64,000 bases of DNA from Nocardioides campestrisoli (GCF_013624435.2 NZ_CP061768.1:1270001-1334000), one strand, 5' to 3'. Shown: positions 33,097 through 44,894, numbered from the stretch's first letter. The notes: generated from the letters alone by a model not told the origin. Made by a program: numbers and translations.

Positions 33097-34682
33097 CAGG
33101 CGGTCACCCTCTCGTGGATCTGCTGGACGGTCGTGCGGGCCGAGGTCATGGCCCCGTGCTGCCAGGCGATGGCGTGGCTGAGGTGGTCGCCGGCGAAGTA
33201 GATGTTCTGCGTCGCGCCGAGCAGGCTCCGGTAGCCGGCGCCCGTCTGGCCGCCGACGGCGCTGGGCCAGCCCACCCAGGCGGCCTCGGAGAACTTGGAC
33301 GACGCCCAGTCCTGGCTGAAGTGCGCCGCGACCTTCTCGCCGTACACGTCGCCGAAGATCTTCTTGCCCTGGGCGATCGCCTCGGTGAACCGCTCGGCGG
33401 GGGTGAGCGCCCCGTAGAAGTTCGCGTTGGTGCCGGTGTTGTAGTAGCCGATCATCGTGCCGCGCTTGCCGTGGTAGTCGTACGACGGGTGCCAGACGTT
33501 GGCGAGGTTGGTGTTGGCGTTGGTGATGCCGCCGTAGATGCGGAAGTCCTCCTCCCACCACCGGCGCTCGTACTCGATGCCGATCTTGCCCGCGTTGGTC
33601 TTGCTGACCGACCCCAGCGCGGTGACCACCTCGGCGGGCAGGTTGCTCGGGATCCGGGCGGCGATGTGCGGCGGCATGGTGTTGACCGCGAAGTCGGCGG
33701 TGATCTTCCGGGTCCCGCCCAGGCCGCGGTACAGGACCTCCACGCCCGTGGTGGTGTTCTTGTACTCGACGACCTCGGCGTTGTAGCGCACGTTGCGCGA
33801 GCCGACGGCGTCGGCCAGCGCGTAGGCGATCCGGTCCATGCCCCCGACCGGCTGGTACATCATCATCGCCTGGTCGAAGCCCATCTCGAAGGAGAAGTAG
33901 TTGCCCAGGGTGGAGCGGAAGACGTCGGAGACGTCGTACTGGGGGAGCGGGGTGCCGGCCTCCAGGTGCGCGCCCGGCTCGGGGTCGTAGCCGCGGCGTC
34001 CGCCGCCGACGTACTCGTTGGCCGAGTTGATCGCCCCGAAGCTGCGCAGGTAGGAGATCAGCGCCTCCTTGTCCTCTGCGGTCAGCTCGGCGTCGAGCGC
34101 CCCCTGGCTGGTCGCCTTCGCCAGCAGCTCGGCGGTGTAGCCGTAGGCGTCCGCCTTGATCGCCCGCTGCCGCACGGGCACGCCGTTGAGGGCCCCCGGG
34201 ACACCCTCACGGTAGAGGAACGCGTCGGCGTTCTGGTTGGTGAAGACCTCGATCGGGACGCCCAGCTCCTTGCAGTAGTCGAGCGTGACGTGCATCTGCG
34301 GGATCCGCCCGGGGCCGGCGTTCATGTACTGGCCGCGGGAGAACCGGGCGCGCTGCGAGCGGCCCTTGAGGTCGGTGTAGGAGTCGCCGCCGCGCACCGT
34401 CCAGTTGCGCCCGCCGGGCCGGTTCCGGCCCTCCAGGACGGTGACCGAGTAGCCGCCCTTGAGCAGCTCGTACGCCGTGGTCAGGCCGGCGATCCCGCCG
34501 CCCAGGACGACGACCGACTTGCGGCCCCGGCGGTGGAGCGCCTCCCGGTCGAGCGGGGTGAACGGGGGAGTCTCCGCATGTGCGGCCGGCGCGAGGCCCA
34601 GGGCTCCCATTGTCTGGAACATGACTCCCGCTCCGCCGGCGACGCCGACGCTGCGCAGGAATGCGCGACGTGTCTGTGACAA
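33096..34682 (-). CDS. Tat-exported flavin monoamine/L-amino-acid oxidase
   Basis: A 528-residue FAD amine oxidase that releases an imine and hydrogen peroxide from an amine or amino acid. From the TTG at 34682, preceded by GGAGGT, the protein begins with a twin-arginine signal (TRRAFLR, RR at 5-6) and an AHA cleavage site near 36. The dinucleotide fold VVVLGGGIAG is at about 57-66 with EGRNRPGGR. The end segment NIYFAGDHLSHAIAWQHGAM binds FAD as in monoamine oxidases. An upstream in-frame GTG at 34733 is less likely. It heads the oxidase-ridA-tatA operon. Confidence 0.9.
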   Translation of the reverse strand: MSQTRRAFLRSVGVAGGAGVMFQTMGALGLAPAAHAETPPFTPLDREALHRRGRKSVVVLGGGIAGLTTAYELLKGGYSVTVLEGRNRPGGRNWTVRGGDSYTDLKGRSQRARFSRGQYMNAGPGRIPQMHVTLDYCKELGVPIEVFTNQNADAFLYREGVPGALNGVPVRQRAIKADAYGYTAELLAKATSQGALDAELTAEDKEALISYLRSFGAINSANEYVGGGRRGYDPEPGAHLEAGTPLPQYDVSDVFRSTLGNYFSFEMGFDQAMMMYQPVGGMDRIAYALADAVGSRNVRYNAEVVEYKNTTTGVEVLYRGLGGTRKITADFAVNTMPPHIAARIPSNLPAEVVTALGSVSKTNAGKIGIEYERRWWEEDFRIYGGITNANTNLANVWHPSYDYHGKRGTMIGYYNTGTNANFYGALTPAERFTEAIAQGKKIFGDVYGEKVAAHFSQDWASSKFSEAAWVGWPSAVGGQTGAGYRSLLGATQNIYFAGDHLSHAIAWQHGAMTSARTTVQQIHERVTA

Positions 34683-34777
34683 GTTGACCTCCGAGATTGC
34701 CCGGGCCTGCGGCCGCGGGTCCGACTGGTGCACGGGACGCTAGGTAGCGGTGGTTTCGCCGGAGGTCGTGCTCAGGT

Positions 34778-34807
34778 GACGCCCGCGTTTCCAACCGGGC
34801 GGGCGTC
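34778..34807. other. Inverted repeat in the amine oxidase-ohr intergenic gap
   Basis: GACGCCCGC and GCGGGCGTC form a perfect 9-bp stem around a 12-base loop. A second short dyad (CGTGTG ... CACACG) lies at about 34815-34836. The whole 248-base gap (34683-34930) separates two divergent genes and holds no coding sequence that I can support. The dyads could be regulatory or part of a 5' leader. Confidence 0.4.
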
Positions 34808-34930
34808 GAACAGTCGTGTGTCGGACTCCGCACACGGAGGAGGAGCACGGAGTGCCAGCCGTGCGCAGGAGTGGTGCCGGGGTTGCTCGCAGGGGTTGTG
34901 CGCGAGGGGCGCGTCCCTATCGTGGGGCGT

Positions 34931-35347
34931 ATGACTCCTCTCTACACAGCCAGTGCCGTCGCCACCGGGGACGGCCGTAACGGACACGTCGAGACCACGG
35001 ACGGCCTGCTGGTCACCGACGTGCGCATCCCGAAGGAGATGGGCGGCCCGGGCGGCGCGACGAACCCCGAGCAGCTCTTCGCCGCCGGGTATGCCGCATG
35101 CTTCCACTCCGCGCTCCGCCTGGTCGCCCAACAGGCCCAGGCCGACGTCTCGGAGTCCGAGGTGGTCGCGGACGTCTCGATCGGCGACAACGGGAACGGC
35201 GGCTTCCTGCTGGCCGTGGCCCTGGAGGTGACGCTGCCCCAGGTCTCCCGGGAGGACGCCGAGAAGCTGGTCGAGCAGGCCCACCAGGTCTGCCCCTACT
35301 CCAACGCCACCCGCGGCAACATCGAGGTGGCCCTCACGGTCGCCTGA
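34931..35347 (+). CDS. ohr: Organic hydroperoxide resistance protein Ohr/OsmC
   Basis: Thiol peroxidase that reduces organic peroxides. The 138-residue protein has the two reactive cysteines at C57 (GYAACFHSAL) and C121 (HQVCPYSNAT). TNPEQLFAAGYAAC is the Ohr hallmark, and the N-terminal LYTASAVATG is also typical. Start is ATG 34931. It lies 60 bases before furA on the same strand, beside katG, so it is part of a peroxide-defence block. Confidence 0.95.
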   Translation: MTPLYTASAVATGDGRNGHVETTDGLLVTDVRIPKEMGGPGGATNPEQLFAAGYAACFHSALRLVAQQAQADVSESEVVADVSIGDNGNGGFLLAVALEVTLPQVSREDAEKLVEQAHQVCPYSNATRGNIEVALTVA

Positions 35348-35381
35348 CGGCGGGAGGCGGGCCGCCGGCCGACACTCCCAA

Positions 35382-35398
35382 TCTTGACTTGTTCAAGA
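35382..35398. promoter_or_regulatory. Inverted repeat, probable FurA autoregulatory box
   Basis: TCTTGA and TCAAGA form a perfect 6-bp dyad with a 5-base spacer, in a locally AT-rich stretch that stands out from its surroundings. It ends 9 bases before the furA ATG, so a bound protein would block transcription or translation start of furA-katG. Autoregulation is known for mycobacterial furA-katG. Confidence 0.65.
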
Positions 35399-35407
35399 AA
35401 AGGAACC

Positions 35408-38184
<2,777 letters not shown>

Positions 38185-38221
38185 GAGCCCCGGTCGCCCG
38201 CAGTGCGGGTGGCCGGGGCTC
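38185..38221 (+). terminator. Terminator after katG
   Basis: A 17-bp stem with two G-U wobbles on the plus strand (GAGCCCCGGTCGCCCGC against GCGGGTGGCCGGGGCTC) and an AGT loop. It begins 37 bases after the katG stop and ends 37 bases before the end of the convergent gene, so it may act in both directions. Confidence 0.8.
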
Positions 38222-38257
38222 GGTCGTTCCGGACTGGGTGGTTCCGGGCTCGGCCGG

Positions 38258-38773
38258 TCAGCCCCGGGAGCGGGCGGCGGCGCGCTCGGCGCGCCGGCGC
38301 TCACGCTCCAGCACCGCGGGGGAGCGGACCGGCCAGACGTAGGGCAGGTCGTCGGGCACGCCGGGGAAGAGCGCCCGGTAGTGCTCGGGGTCCTTGCGCA
38401 CCAGCGCCGACCGGTGGCTCAGGTGCAGTGCCTCCTCACCGAGCCAGGACGGCAGCTCGCCCGCCCCCGCGAGCTCGGCCTGGGTGCGCACCCGGGTCAC
38501 GCCGGCCGCGGCGAGGTCGTCGGCGATGGTTGCGGCGCAGGTGTCGGCGAAGCCGAGCCGGGTCCACACCTCGCAGCAGACGAGGCCGTACCGGCCCAGC
38601 GCCTCCTCGTGCCCGCGCCACATCAGCACCGCGGGGTGGTTGCCCCAGCCGTAGTCGGTGCGGGTCAGCGCCCGGACGACCTGCAGCGTCTCCACCCGCT
38701 GCTTGCCCAGACGCCTCACGTCCAGGACGCGCGCGGACGCCTCGAAGTCGGCGTACGGGAGGAACGTCTGCAC
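38258..38773 (-). CDS. MSMEG_6728-type protein, pyrimidine-dimer glycosylase-like fold
   Basis: A 171-residue protein of a small actinobacterial family. The N-terminus MQTFLPYADFEASARVLD with RRLGKQRVETLQVVRAL and GWGNHPAVLMWRGHEEAL is characteristic. The family is related by sequence to T4-type pyrimidine-dimer DNA glycosylases, which use an N-terminal amine and an active Glu. Its real activity is not shown. It stands alone between katG and a GNAT gene. Confidence 0.8.
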   Translation of the reverse strand: MQTFLPYADFEASARVLDVRRLGKQRVETLQVVRALTRTDYGWGNHPAVLMWRGHEEALGRYGLVCCEVWTRLGFADTCAATIADDLAAAGVTRVRTQAELAGAGELPSWLGEEALHLSHRSALVRKDPEHYRALFPGVPDDLPYVWPVRSPAVLERERRRAERAAARSRG

Positions 38774-38810
38774 CCTGGCCAGGGTAGCCAGGGGACGGGG
38801 ACGCGCCGTC

Positions 38811-39296
38811 TCAGCTGGCGGTGCGCAGCCGCATGGTCTGCATCTGCAGCGGAGAGCCCTCGCGCAGCGGCACCCGCTCGCCGGTCGGCTCGAAGCCGTG
38901 CGACTCGTAGACCGACCGGGCCGGGTCGTTGCCGTCGGTGACGTGCAGGTGGACGTCGAGGGAGTGCGCCCGGCACCACTCGACGAGCTCGCTCACCACG
39001 CGCCGGCTCAGGCCCTGGCCCCGCGCCTCGGGTGCGGTCCAGATGCCCCACAGCCACGCGGTCCGCGACTCGGGGTAGGCCAGCGCCCCGCCCATCGCGA
39101 CCGGGTGCTCGCCGTCGAGGATCAGCAGCGTCGGGCCGGCCTGGTCGGCCCGGGCCCGCCAGGCGTCCTCGGGGTCCTCGCTGGACTGCTGCAGACTGGC
39201 CTGGAAGGCGTCGGGGGAGTCGGCGAGCGCACGCAGGCGGATCTCGCGCAGGGACATCCAGTCCTCGCCGGTGAGGATGCGGGAGACGTAGGGCAT
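38811..39296 (-). CDS. GNAT-family N-acetyltransferase
   Basis: A 161-residue acetyltransferase. WGIWTAPEARGQGLSRRVV is the acetyl-CoA motif, and VYESHGFEPTGER is the end motif with its Tyr. The N-terminal IRLRALADSPDAFQASL is common in a GNAT subset annotated as protein or small-amine acetylases. The ATG at 39296 is chosen; the frame stays open upstream without support. The acceptor is unknown. Confidence 0.87.
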   Translation of the reverse strand: MPYVSRILTGEDWMSLREIRLRALADSPDAFQASLQQSSEDPEDAWRARADQAGPTLLILDGEHPVAMGGALAYPESRTAWLWGIWTAPEARGQGLSRRVVSELVEWCRAHSLDVHLHVTDGNDPARSVYESHGFEPTGERVPLREGSPLQMQTMRLRTAS

Positions 39297-39428
39297 CGGG
39301 CAATCGTGAGGGCCGAGGCGCCCCCGTTCAAGCGGTCGAGACGAGCGCCACACCAGCACCACACACCAGCACCAGACGAGCACCACACCGGCGCCACGCG
39401 GGTGGGCGCGGCGGGGCCGGTGCGACCG
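39297..39428. repeat. Intergenic gap with short direct repeats
   Basis: A 132-base non-coding gap. From about 39345 to 39400 it contains several copies of CACCAGCACC/CGAGCACCACAC-like units in imperfect tandem. I see no promoter, terminator or coding content that I can support. It looks like local slippage between two minus-strand genes. Confidence 0.4.
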
Positions 39429-40475
39429 TCAGCCGTCGGCCTGAGCGTGGGCGTGGTCGCGCACGGCTCGGTAGGCGCAGCGGGTGGAGAGCGCCTTGCC
39501 CAGGTCGTCGGTGATGCCGGTGAAGAACTGACGCCGGTAGGTCTCGTCGGTGACCGCGTAGACGGCGAAGTAGAGGCCGGAGAAGGCCGCGAGGAAGACC
39601 GAGACCCGGACAAGCTCCCAGGTCAGCGCCCCGACGGCCCGGGTCGGCTCCACCCCGACCCAGCTGGTGGCGACCTCGTCCGGGATGGCGACCACGCCGA
39701 AGCCCAGGAAGAAGGCGAAGACCGCGACGCTGAGGAGCAGCACCTGGACGGCCTGCGAGGCCAGCAGCACCAGCACCAGGTTGGCCCGCTCGAGCCGCGA
39801 GGGGACGCTCACGTCCGCGGCGCGCCCCACCTGGGCCGACCACGCGGCGAACGGGGTGCCGGCGCACGCGCTCTCGATGCCGTCGGGGTCGAGCTGCTCG
39901 GTGAAGGAGTCCACCTCCTCGGGCAGCTTGAACAGGAGGAAGCCCACTGCGGCGGCGGCGAAGCCGAGGACCGCCGCCCACATCACGCCGCCGGAGAGCC
40001 GGGCGGCGACCTGCCACACCTCGGCGTTGATGAACAGGAAGGTGATGAAGAGCATGAGCATCGGCAGCGCCCGGGCCACGAGCGGCACCATCAGCCCGAG
40101 GGAGGAGAACGTCTTGCCGGTCGCCCAGCGCAGCCACAGCCACACCCGCAGCGTGGCCAGCGCGTAGCCGGCCACCACCACCCCGAGGGTGGTCAGCGCG
40201 GCCGAGGCGGCGACGTACCGGTCCGAGAGTGGCAGCGTGATCGCTCCGGCGACCGCGGCGAGCAGCACCGCGACGACCGCGACCCCGACCAGGCGGGGGC
40301 GGCGCAGGCCGCCGGCGACCCGGGCGCGCACGTCGTCGACGAAGTAGGGCAGGCCGTGGTCGAGGAACCACCGCTCGGCCGCGGCCATGGTCCCCGAGTC
40401 GGTGCCCGGGGCCGTTCCTGCCGGGTTGCCCGGCGCGTCCGTCGGGGTGCCCGCGTCGGCTCGCGTCTGGTGCAT
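39429..40475 (-). CDS. Multi-pass membrane protein, unknown function
   Basis: A 348-residue protein with about eight predicted helices in two groups (about 60-165 and 220-310), separated by a polar loop that contains EEVDSFTEQLDPDGIESACAG. The N-terminal 35 residues are Thr/Gly/Pro-rich and likely disordered. The ATG at 40475 is chosen. It is divergent from the GH6 gene with 125 bases between. Not recognised as a named family. Confidence 0.75.
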   Translation of the reverse strand: MHQTRADAGTPTDAPGNPAGTAPGTDSGTMAAAERWFLDHGLPYFVDDVRARVAGGLRRPRLVGVAVVAVLLAAVAGAITLPLSDRYVAASAALTTLGVVVAGYALATLRVWLWLRWATGKTFSSLGLMVPLVARALPMLMLFITFLFINAEVWQVAARLSGGVMWAAVLGFAAAAVGFLLFKLPEEVDSFTEQLDPDGIESACAGTPFAAWSAQVGRAADVSVPSRLERANLVLVLLASQAVQVLLLSVAVFAFFLGFGVVAIPDEVATSWVGVEPTRAVGALTWELVRVSVFLAAFSGLYFAVYAVTDETYRRQFFTGITDDLGKALSTRCAYRAVRDHAHAQADG

Positions 40476-40600
40476 GGTCGTCCTCCCGCCCGTGGGCCGC
40501 TCCGCGGCGTCCGGCGCATCGTCGCACGCCGGCTGCCGCGCCTGGCGGCGTCCTCGGTACTTCCCGTGACGCGGGACGCGCTGCGCGGTTAGCGTGACGC

Positions 40601-41869
40601 GTGCTGTCTCGATCCCGCCCGCCGGTCGCCTCCGGCCCCTCGCCCCGCCTCGCTCGGTGGGGGGCGGGCCCCGTGCTCGCGCTTGCCGTCGCCCTGCTCG
40701 TTGCCGTGCTCGGCCCCCTGACCGCCGCGTCCGCCTCGGACCAGGACGGCCCGGTCTCCCGGCCGGCGGACCAGTCGGGCGCCCAGGACGGCGCCGCGCG
40801 AGCGGCCCGCCCGGCGCCGCGTCGCGAGGTCTGGCAGGCCGCGGAGCCGGCGTACCCGGAGAACCGGCGCAACCCGCTCGCCGGGCGGGTGTGGGGCGTC
40901 TACCAGGGACCGCAGGACCAGGTCTGGGCCCCGTTCCAGGCGACCACCGGCACCGAGCGGCGGCTGGTCGGGAAGATCGCCCTGCGACCGCGGACCAAGT
41001 GGTACGGCACGCACGTGCCCGACGACCAGATCGAGTCCCGGGCGCGGGACTACATCGCCGCCTCCCAGCAGGGGGACCCCGAGCGGCTCGTGCAGATCGC
41101 GGTCTTCCGGATGCAGCCCTGGGAGCACGAGGCCTGCACCCGGCCCTCGACCCCGGCGGAGCGGCAGAGCTACCGCACCTGGATCGACAACCTGGCGCGC
41201 GGGATCGGCGCCACCCCCACCCTGGTGGTGATGCAGCCGGACGGCCCGTTCCTGTGGTGCGTGCCGGACCGGGGCAAGAAGTCCCGGCTGCTGAGCGAGG
41301 CCACGCGCACGCTCAGCGCGCTGCCGAACACCGAGGTCTACCTCGACGCAGGCGCGGCCGACTGGTGCGAGAACGACCGCGGCAACGACCCCCGGCGGTG
41401 CGCCCAGATCCTCAAGCGCACCGGCATCGAGCACGCCCGCGGCTTCGCGCTCGACTCCACCCACTACACCGGACCGGGCGACAACATCCGGCACGGCCAC
41501 GAGATCGTCAAGCTCCTCAAGCGCTGGGGCTACGGGAAGAAGCACTTCATCATCGACACGGCCAAGAGCGGGCGACCCACCCGCTGGCTGGACATGGTGC
41601 CGGCCACCAAGCACGACCTCACCGACAACGCCCGCACCTGCACGAGCCGGCGGATGAAGCGCTGCGTGACGCTGGGCATCCCGCCGACCGTCCGGGTCGC
41701 GGCCCGGCGCTGGGGACTGCCGGCGCAGGACCGCCGGGTGGCCGCGCGCTACGTGGACGGCTTCGTCTGGTTCGGTCGGCCCTGGCTCTACAACCAGGCC
41801 GACCCGTTCGTGCTCCAGCGGGCGCTGGACATGGGCCGCAGCACCCCCTGGCCCGGACCGCTGCTCTGA
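40601..41869 (+). CDS. Glycoside hydrolase family 6 (cellulase/cellobiohydrolase-like)
   Basis: A secreted beta-1,4-glucanase-type enzyme, 422 residues. The GTG start leads into a signal peptide ending near residue 46. The GH6 fold spans about 80-415, with FRMQPWEHEACTRP, the conserved VYLDAGAADW (the GH6 LDAGHAxW strand with Ala for His) and GFALDSTHYTGPGDN, which matches the NTSNY segment. GFVWFGRPWLYN near the end also fits. There is no carbohydrate-binding module, so it is a single-domain enzyme. Glucan is the expected substrate. Confidence 0.85.
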   Translation: MLSRSRPPVASGPSPRLARWGAGPVLALAVALLVAVLGPLTAASASDQDGPVSRPADQSGAQDGAARAARPAPRREVWQAAEPAYPENRRNPLAGRVWGVYQGPQDQVWAPFQATTGTERRLVGKIALRPRTKWYGTHVPDDQIESRARDYIAASQQGDPERLVQIAVFRMQPWEHEACTRPSTPAERQSYRTWIDNLARGIGATPTLVVMQPDGPFLWCVPDRGKKSRLLSEATRTLSALPNTEVYLDAGAADWCENDRGNDPRRCAQILKRTGIEHARGFALDSTHYTGPGDNIRHGHEIVKLLKRWGYGKKHFIIDTAKSGRPTRWLDMVPATKHDLTDNARTCTSRRMKRCVTLGIPPTVRVAARRWGLPAQDRRVAARYVDGFVWFGRPWLYNQADPFVLQRALDMGRSTPWPGPLL

Positions 41870-41921
41870 GCCGCCGAGCCTGGCGGGCGCCCGCGTCGTC
41901 GCGGTGTGTGAACATGCGGGC

Positions 41922-43400
41922 ATGCGTGCACTGCTCGTCTCCCTCCTCGGTACGGCGGCGGTGCTGGCCGGCCTGCCCGTCGCGCCCGCAGCCTCCTCGG
42001 CAGCCCCTGGCAGCACGGCTCGCGACTCCCTCGCCGTACGCGGCTCCGCGAGCGGCGTGCTGCTCACCCTCACGAGCGCACCCGGCCTCGCCGACGACCT
42101 CACCTCGGTGACGCTCACCGCCACCGGGGTCGACGGGCTCGGCCTGGCGAACGCGCCGGTGACGATCGAGCGGGTCGGCTCGGGGTCGTGGGTCAGGGCG
42201 GCCGACGTGGTGACCGACGCGGCCGGGGTGACCACCTTCGCGCTCCCGGTGGCCCGGACCCCGGACGACAACCGGCTGCGGGCGACGTACGCCGGGGACG
42301 CGACGCACCCGGCTGCGGTCTCCGCCGAGCACGCGCTCACCCTGGTGCCGCGGGAGAGCAGGCTGCGCCTGCGCGGCCCGAGGCGCGTGGTGGACGAGCA
42401 GACGGCGACGCTGCGGGTGGAGTGGACCACCGCCCGAGGCGCGCCGGTGGCGGGCCCGGTGCAGCTGCAGCGCCGGCTGGTGGCCCGCCCGGGCGAGCGG
42501 ATGACCCCGGCCCAGCGGCGCGCGCAGCCTTGGCGCACGGTGCAGCAGGTGGAGACCGCGGCCGACGGGTCAGCGTCGGTCGAGGTGCGTCCGCGCGCGA
42601 CCTTCCGGTGGCGCGCGGTCGTCGGTGACCAGTCCTGGCTCTCGGGGACCCGGAGCCGGGTGCTGACCCTGCGCAACCTCCCGCCAGGTGTCCCGGTGCG
42701 GCTGCCCCGTGCCGCGCCCCGGCCGCGGATCTCCCTGCCTCCGCAGCCACGGGCGACCGGCCCGGGGGTGCACGCGGTGGTCCGGGAGATCCCCGACGGC
42801 GTGTGGCGGCAGATGGTGGGCCGCTCGTGGCGCCCCGGCTGCCCCGTCGGCCGGGCCGGGCTGCGGCTGGTCCAGCTCAACTACTACGACTTCGACGGCT
42901 ACCGGCGCCGCGGCGAGCTGGTGGTCAACGCCGGGATCACCGGCCAGGTGGTGAGCGCGTTCACCGAGTGGCACGAGCGGCGGATGCCGATCCGTTCGAT
43001 GTACCGGGTCGACCGGTTCGGCTGGTCCCCGCGACTGCGGGGCGCCGACGACTACGCGTCGATGGCCGCGGGGAACACCTCGGCGTTCAACTGCCGCCAG
43101 GTGGTCGGCAACCCCCGGGTCCGGTCGCCGCACTCGTGGGGACGCTCGGTGGACATCAACCCCTGGGAGAACCCGTACCGAAGTCGCGCCGGGATCGTGC
43201 CCAACACCTGGTGGGCGTCGCGCTCGCACGCCCGCGTCGCCTGGCGCTCCCCGAGCCACCCGGTGGTGGCGCTGATGCGCCGCCACGGGTTCCGCTGGAC
43301 CTACGGGCGCCAGGACAACCACCACTTCGACGCCGCCGGCGCCACCGGGCGGCTGGCCGCCGTGCTCGCCGGGGACCGGTGCGGGGGAGTGTGCACGTGA
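41922..43400 (+). CDS. Secreted M15-family D-Ala-D-Ala carboxypeptidase-like protein
   Basis: A 492-residue exported peptidase. A signal peptide (to about 30) precedes two Ig-like beta domains (about 40-265). The C-terminal M15/VanY-type domain carries the zinc site in SPHSWGRSVDINPW (His and Asp) and the last His in DNHHFD. RMPIRSMYRVDRFGW and MAAGNTSAFNCRQV are common in this actinobacterial subgroup. It may trim peptidoglycan. The ATG at 41922 lies 52 bases after the GH6 gene, and the stop overlaps the HIT gene. Confidence 0.88.
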   Translation: MRALLVSLLGTAAVLAGLPVAPAASSAAPGSTARDSLAVRGSASGVLLTLTSAPGLADDLTSVTLTATGVDGLGLANAPVTIERVGSGSWVRAADVVTDAAGVTTFALPVARTPDDNRLRATYAGDATHPAAVSAEHALTLVPRESRLRLRGPRRVVDEQTATLRVEWTTARGAPVAGPVQLQRRLVARPGERMTPAQRRAQPWRTVQQVETAADGSASVEVRPRATFRWRAVVGDQSWLSGTRSRVLTLRNLPPGVPVRLPRAAPRPRISLPPQPRATGPGVHAVVREIPDGVWRQMVGRSWRPGCPVGRAGLRLVQLNYYDFDGYRRRGELVVNAGITGQVVSAFTEWHERRMPIRSMYRVDRFGWSPRLRGADDYASMAAGNTSAFNCRQVVGNPRVRSPHSWGRSVDINPWENPYRSRAGIVPNTWWASRSHARVAWRSPSHPVVALMRRHGFRWTYGRQDNHHFDAAGATGRLAAVLAGDRCGGVCT

Positions 43401-43837
43401 GCACCGGGGACGAAGCACTGGCCGCCGAGCCGGGCTGCCTGTTCTGCACCATCGTCGCCGGCGACGCGGAAGCCGAGGTGGTGCTGCGCACCGAGGACCA
43501 CGTCGCGTTCCTCGACGTACGGCCGGTCTTCAAGGGCCACGTCCTGCTCGTGCCGCGGCGGCACGTGATCACCCTCCCCGACCTGCCCGCGGAACTGCGC
43601 GACGGCTTCCTGGCCCAGGCCCAGCGGCTGGCCACCGCGGTCGTTGACGGGCTCGGCGCCCAGGGGTCCTTCGTGGCGATGAACAACGTGGTCAGCCAGT
43701 CGGTGGCGCACCTGCACCTGCACGTGGTGCCGCGGACGAAGGGCGACGGCCTGCGGGGGTTCTTCTGGCCCCGTACGAAGTACGCCGACGACGCCGAGCG
43801 GGCCGCGTACGGCGAGCGGCTGCGCGCGGTGCTCTGA
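43397..43837 (+). CDS. HIT-family nucleotide hydrolase
   Basis: A 146-residue histidine-triad protein. The catalytic triad reads HLHLHVV near residues 110-116. CLFCTIVAGDAEAEVV at the start contains a CxxC half of the usual zinc site, and VRPVFKGHVLLVPRRH is the family signature. It hydrolyses nucleoside phosphoramidates or adenylates. The GTG at 43397 overlaps the M15 stop by 4 bases. Confidence 0.93.
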   Translation: MSTGDEALAAEPGCLFCTIVAGDAEAEVVLRTEDHVAFLDVRPVFKGHVLLVPRRHVITLPDLPAELRDGFLAQAQRLATAVVDGLGAQGSFVAMNNVVSQSVAHLHLHVVPRTKGDGLRGFFWPRTKYADDAERAAYGERLRAVL

Positions 43838-43987
43838 CCCGGGACCGGATCAGCGCACGCGGTGATCTCGGCGACGAGGCGGCCGCCGATGGTGGGCGGA
43901 CCGCCCAGAGCCAGGGCCGTGCGCAGCGCCTAGAGTGACCACCCGGAGCGGGGACCGGCCTCGCACACCCCGAGGAGGTCACCTGAC

Positions 43988-44758
43988 ATGGGTCGTTTCG
44001 ACGGTCGCGTCGCAGTCATCACCGGAGCAGCACGAGGCATCGGCTTCGGCACCGCCCAGCGCTTCGCCGCCGAGGGGGCCAGCGTGGCCATCATCGACCT
44101 CGACGAGGCCGCGGCCGCCGAGGCCGCGGGCCGCCTGGAGACGGTCGGCCAGGCCAAGGCCGTCGGGATCGGCGCGGACGTCAGCGACGCCGCCTCGGTC
44201 GAGGTCGCGGTCGAGCGGGTCGTGAGCGAGCTCGGCGGCATCCACATCCTCGTCAACAACGCCGGGATCACCCGCGACAACCTGCTGTTCAAGATGACCG
44301 AGCAGGACTGGGACCTGGTCATGGGCGTGCACCTCAAGGGCGCCTTCCTGATGACCAAGGCCGCGCAGAAGCACTTCGTGGACCAGAAGTACGGGAAGAT
44401 CGTCAACCTCTCCAGCGTCTCCGCGCTCGGCAACCGGGGCCAGGCCAACTACTCGGCGGCCAAGATGGGCGTCCAGGGCCTCACCCGGACCCTGGGCATC
44501 GAGCTGAGCCCCTTCGGCATCAACACCAACGCCGTGGCGCCGGGCTTCATCGCCACCGAGATGACCGACGCGACCGCCGCCCGCCTGGGCCTGGGCGTGG
44601 AGGAGTTCCGCGAGCTCAACGCCAAGAACAACCCCGTCCGCCGGGTCGGTTTCCCCGAGGACATCGCCGCGGCCGTGACCTTCCTGGCCAGCGACGAGGC
44701 GTCGTACATCACCGGTCAGACGCTCTACGTCGACGGTGGCGCCAAGCTGGTGAGCTGA
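43988..44758 (+). CDS. fabG: 3-oxoacyl-ACP reductase-like SDR (FabG)
   Basis: An NADPH-dependent beta-ketoacyl reductase, 256 residues. GAARGIGFG (12-20), VNNAG, the catalytic S in NLSSVSALG, the YSAAK pair (about 157-161) and the C-terminal GQTLYVDGG match FabG. The ATG follows GAGGAGGTCACCTGAC. It stands alone, with a strong terminator behind it, and may be a paralogue rather than the fatty-acid-synthesis copy. Confidence 0.9.
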   Translation: MGRFDGRVAVITGAARGIGFGTAQRFAAEGASVAIIDLDEAAAAEAAGRLETVGQAKAVGIGADVSDAASVEVAVERVVSELGGIHILVNNAGITRDNLLFKMTEQDWDLVMGVHLKGAFLMTKAAQKHFVDQKYGKIVNLSSVSALGNRGQANYSAAKMGVQGLTRTLGIELSPFGINTNAVAPGFIATEMTDATAARLGLGVEEFRELNAKNNPVRRVGFPEDIAAAVTFLASDEASYITGQTLYVDGGAKLVS

Positions 44759-44776
44759 TTCACTTCAGGCTCCCTG

Positions 44777-44825
44777 ACGGGGAGACTTGGCTCACGCCCC
44801 AGGCGTGGCCGGGTCTCCCCGTTTT
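44777..44825 (+). terminator. Terminator after fabG
   Basis: An outer 10-bp stem, ACGGGGAGAC with GTCTCCCCGT, ends directly in a TTTT tract. An inner 6-bp hairpin (CACGCC ... GGCGTG) sits in its loop. It starts 19 bases after the fabG stop. This is a good intrinsic terminator. Confidence 0.85.
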
Positions 44826-44894
44826 GCGTTGACCCAGGGTCATGTGCCTGACTCGGGGGGTCGAGAGATCGACCGACAAGTCAAGAGTTCCCCG

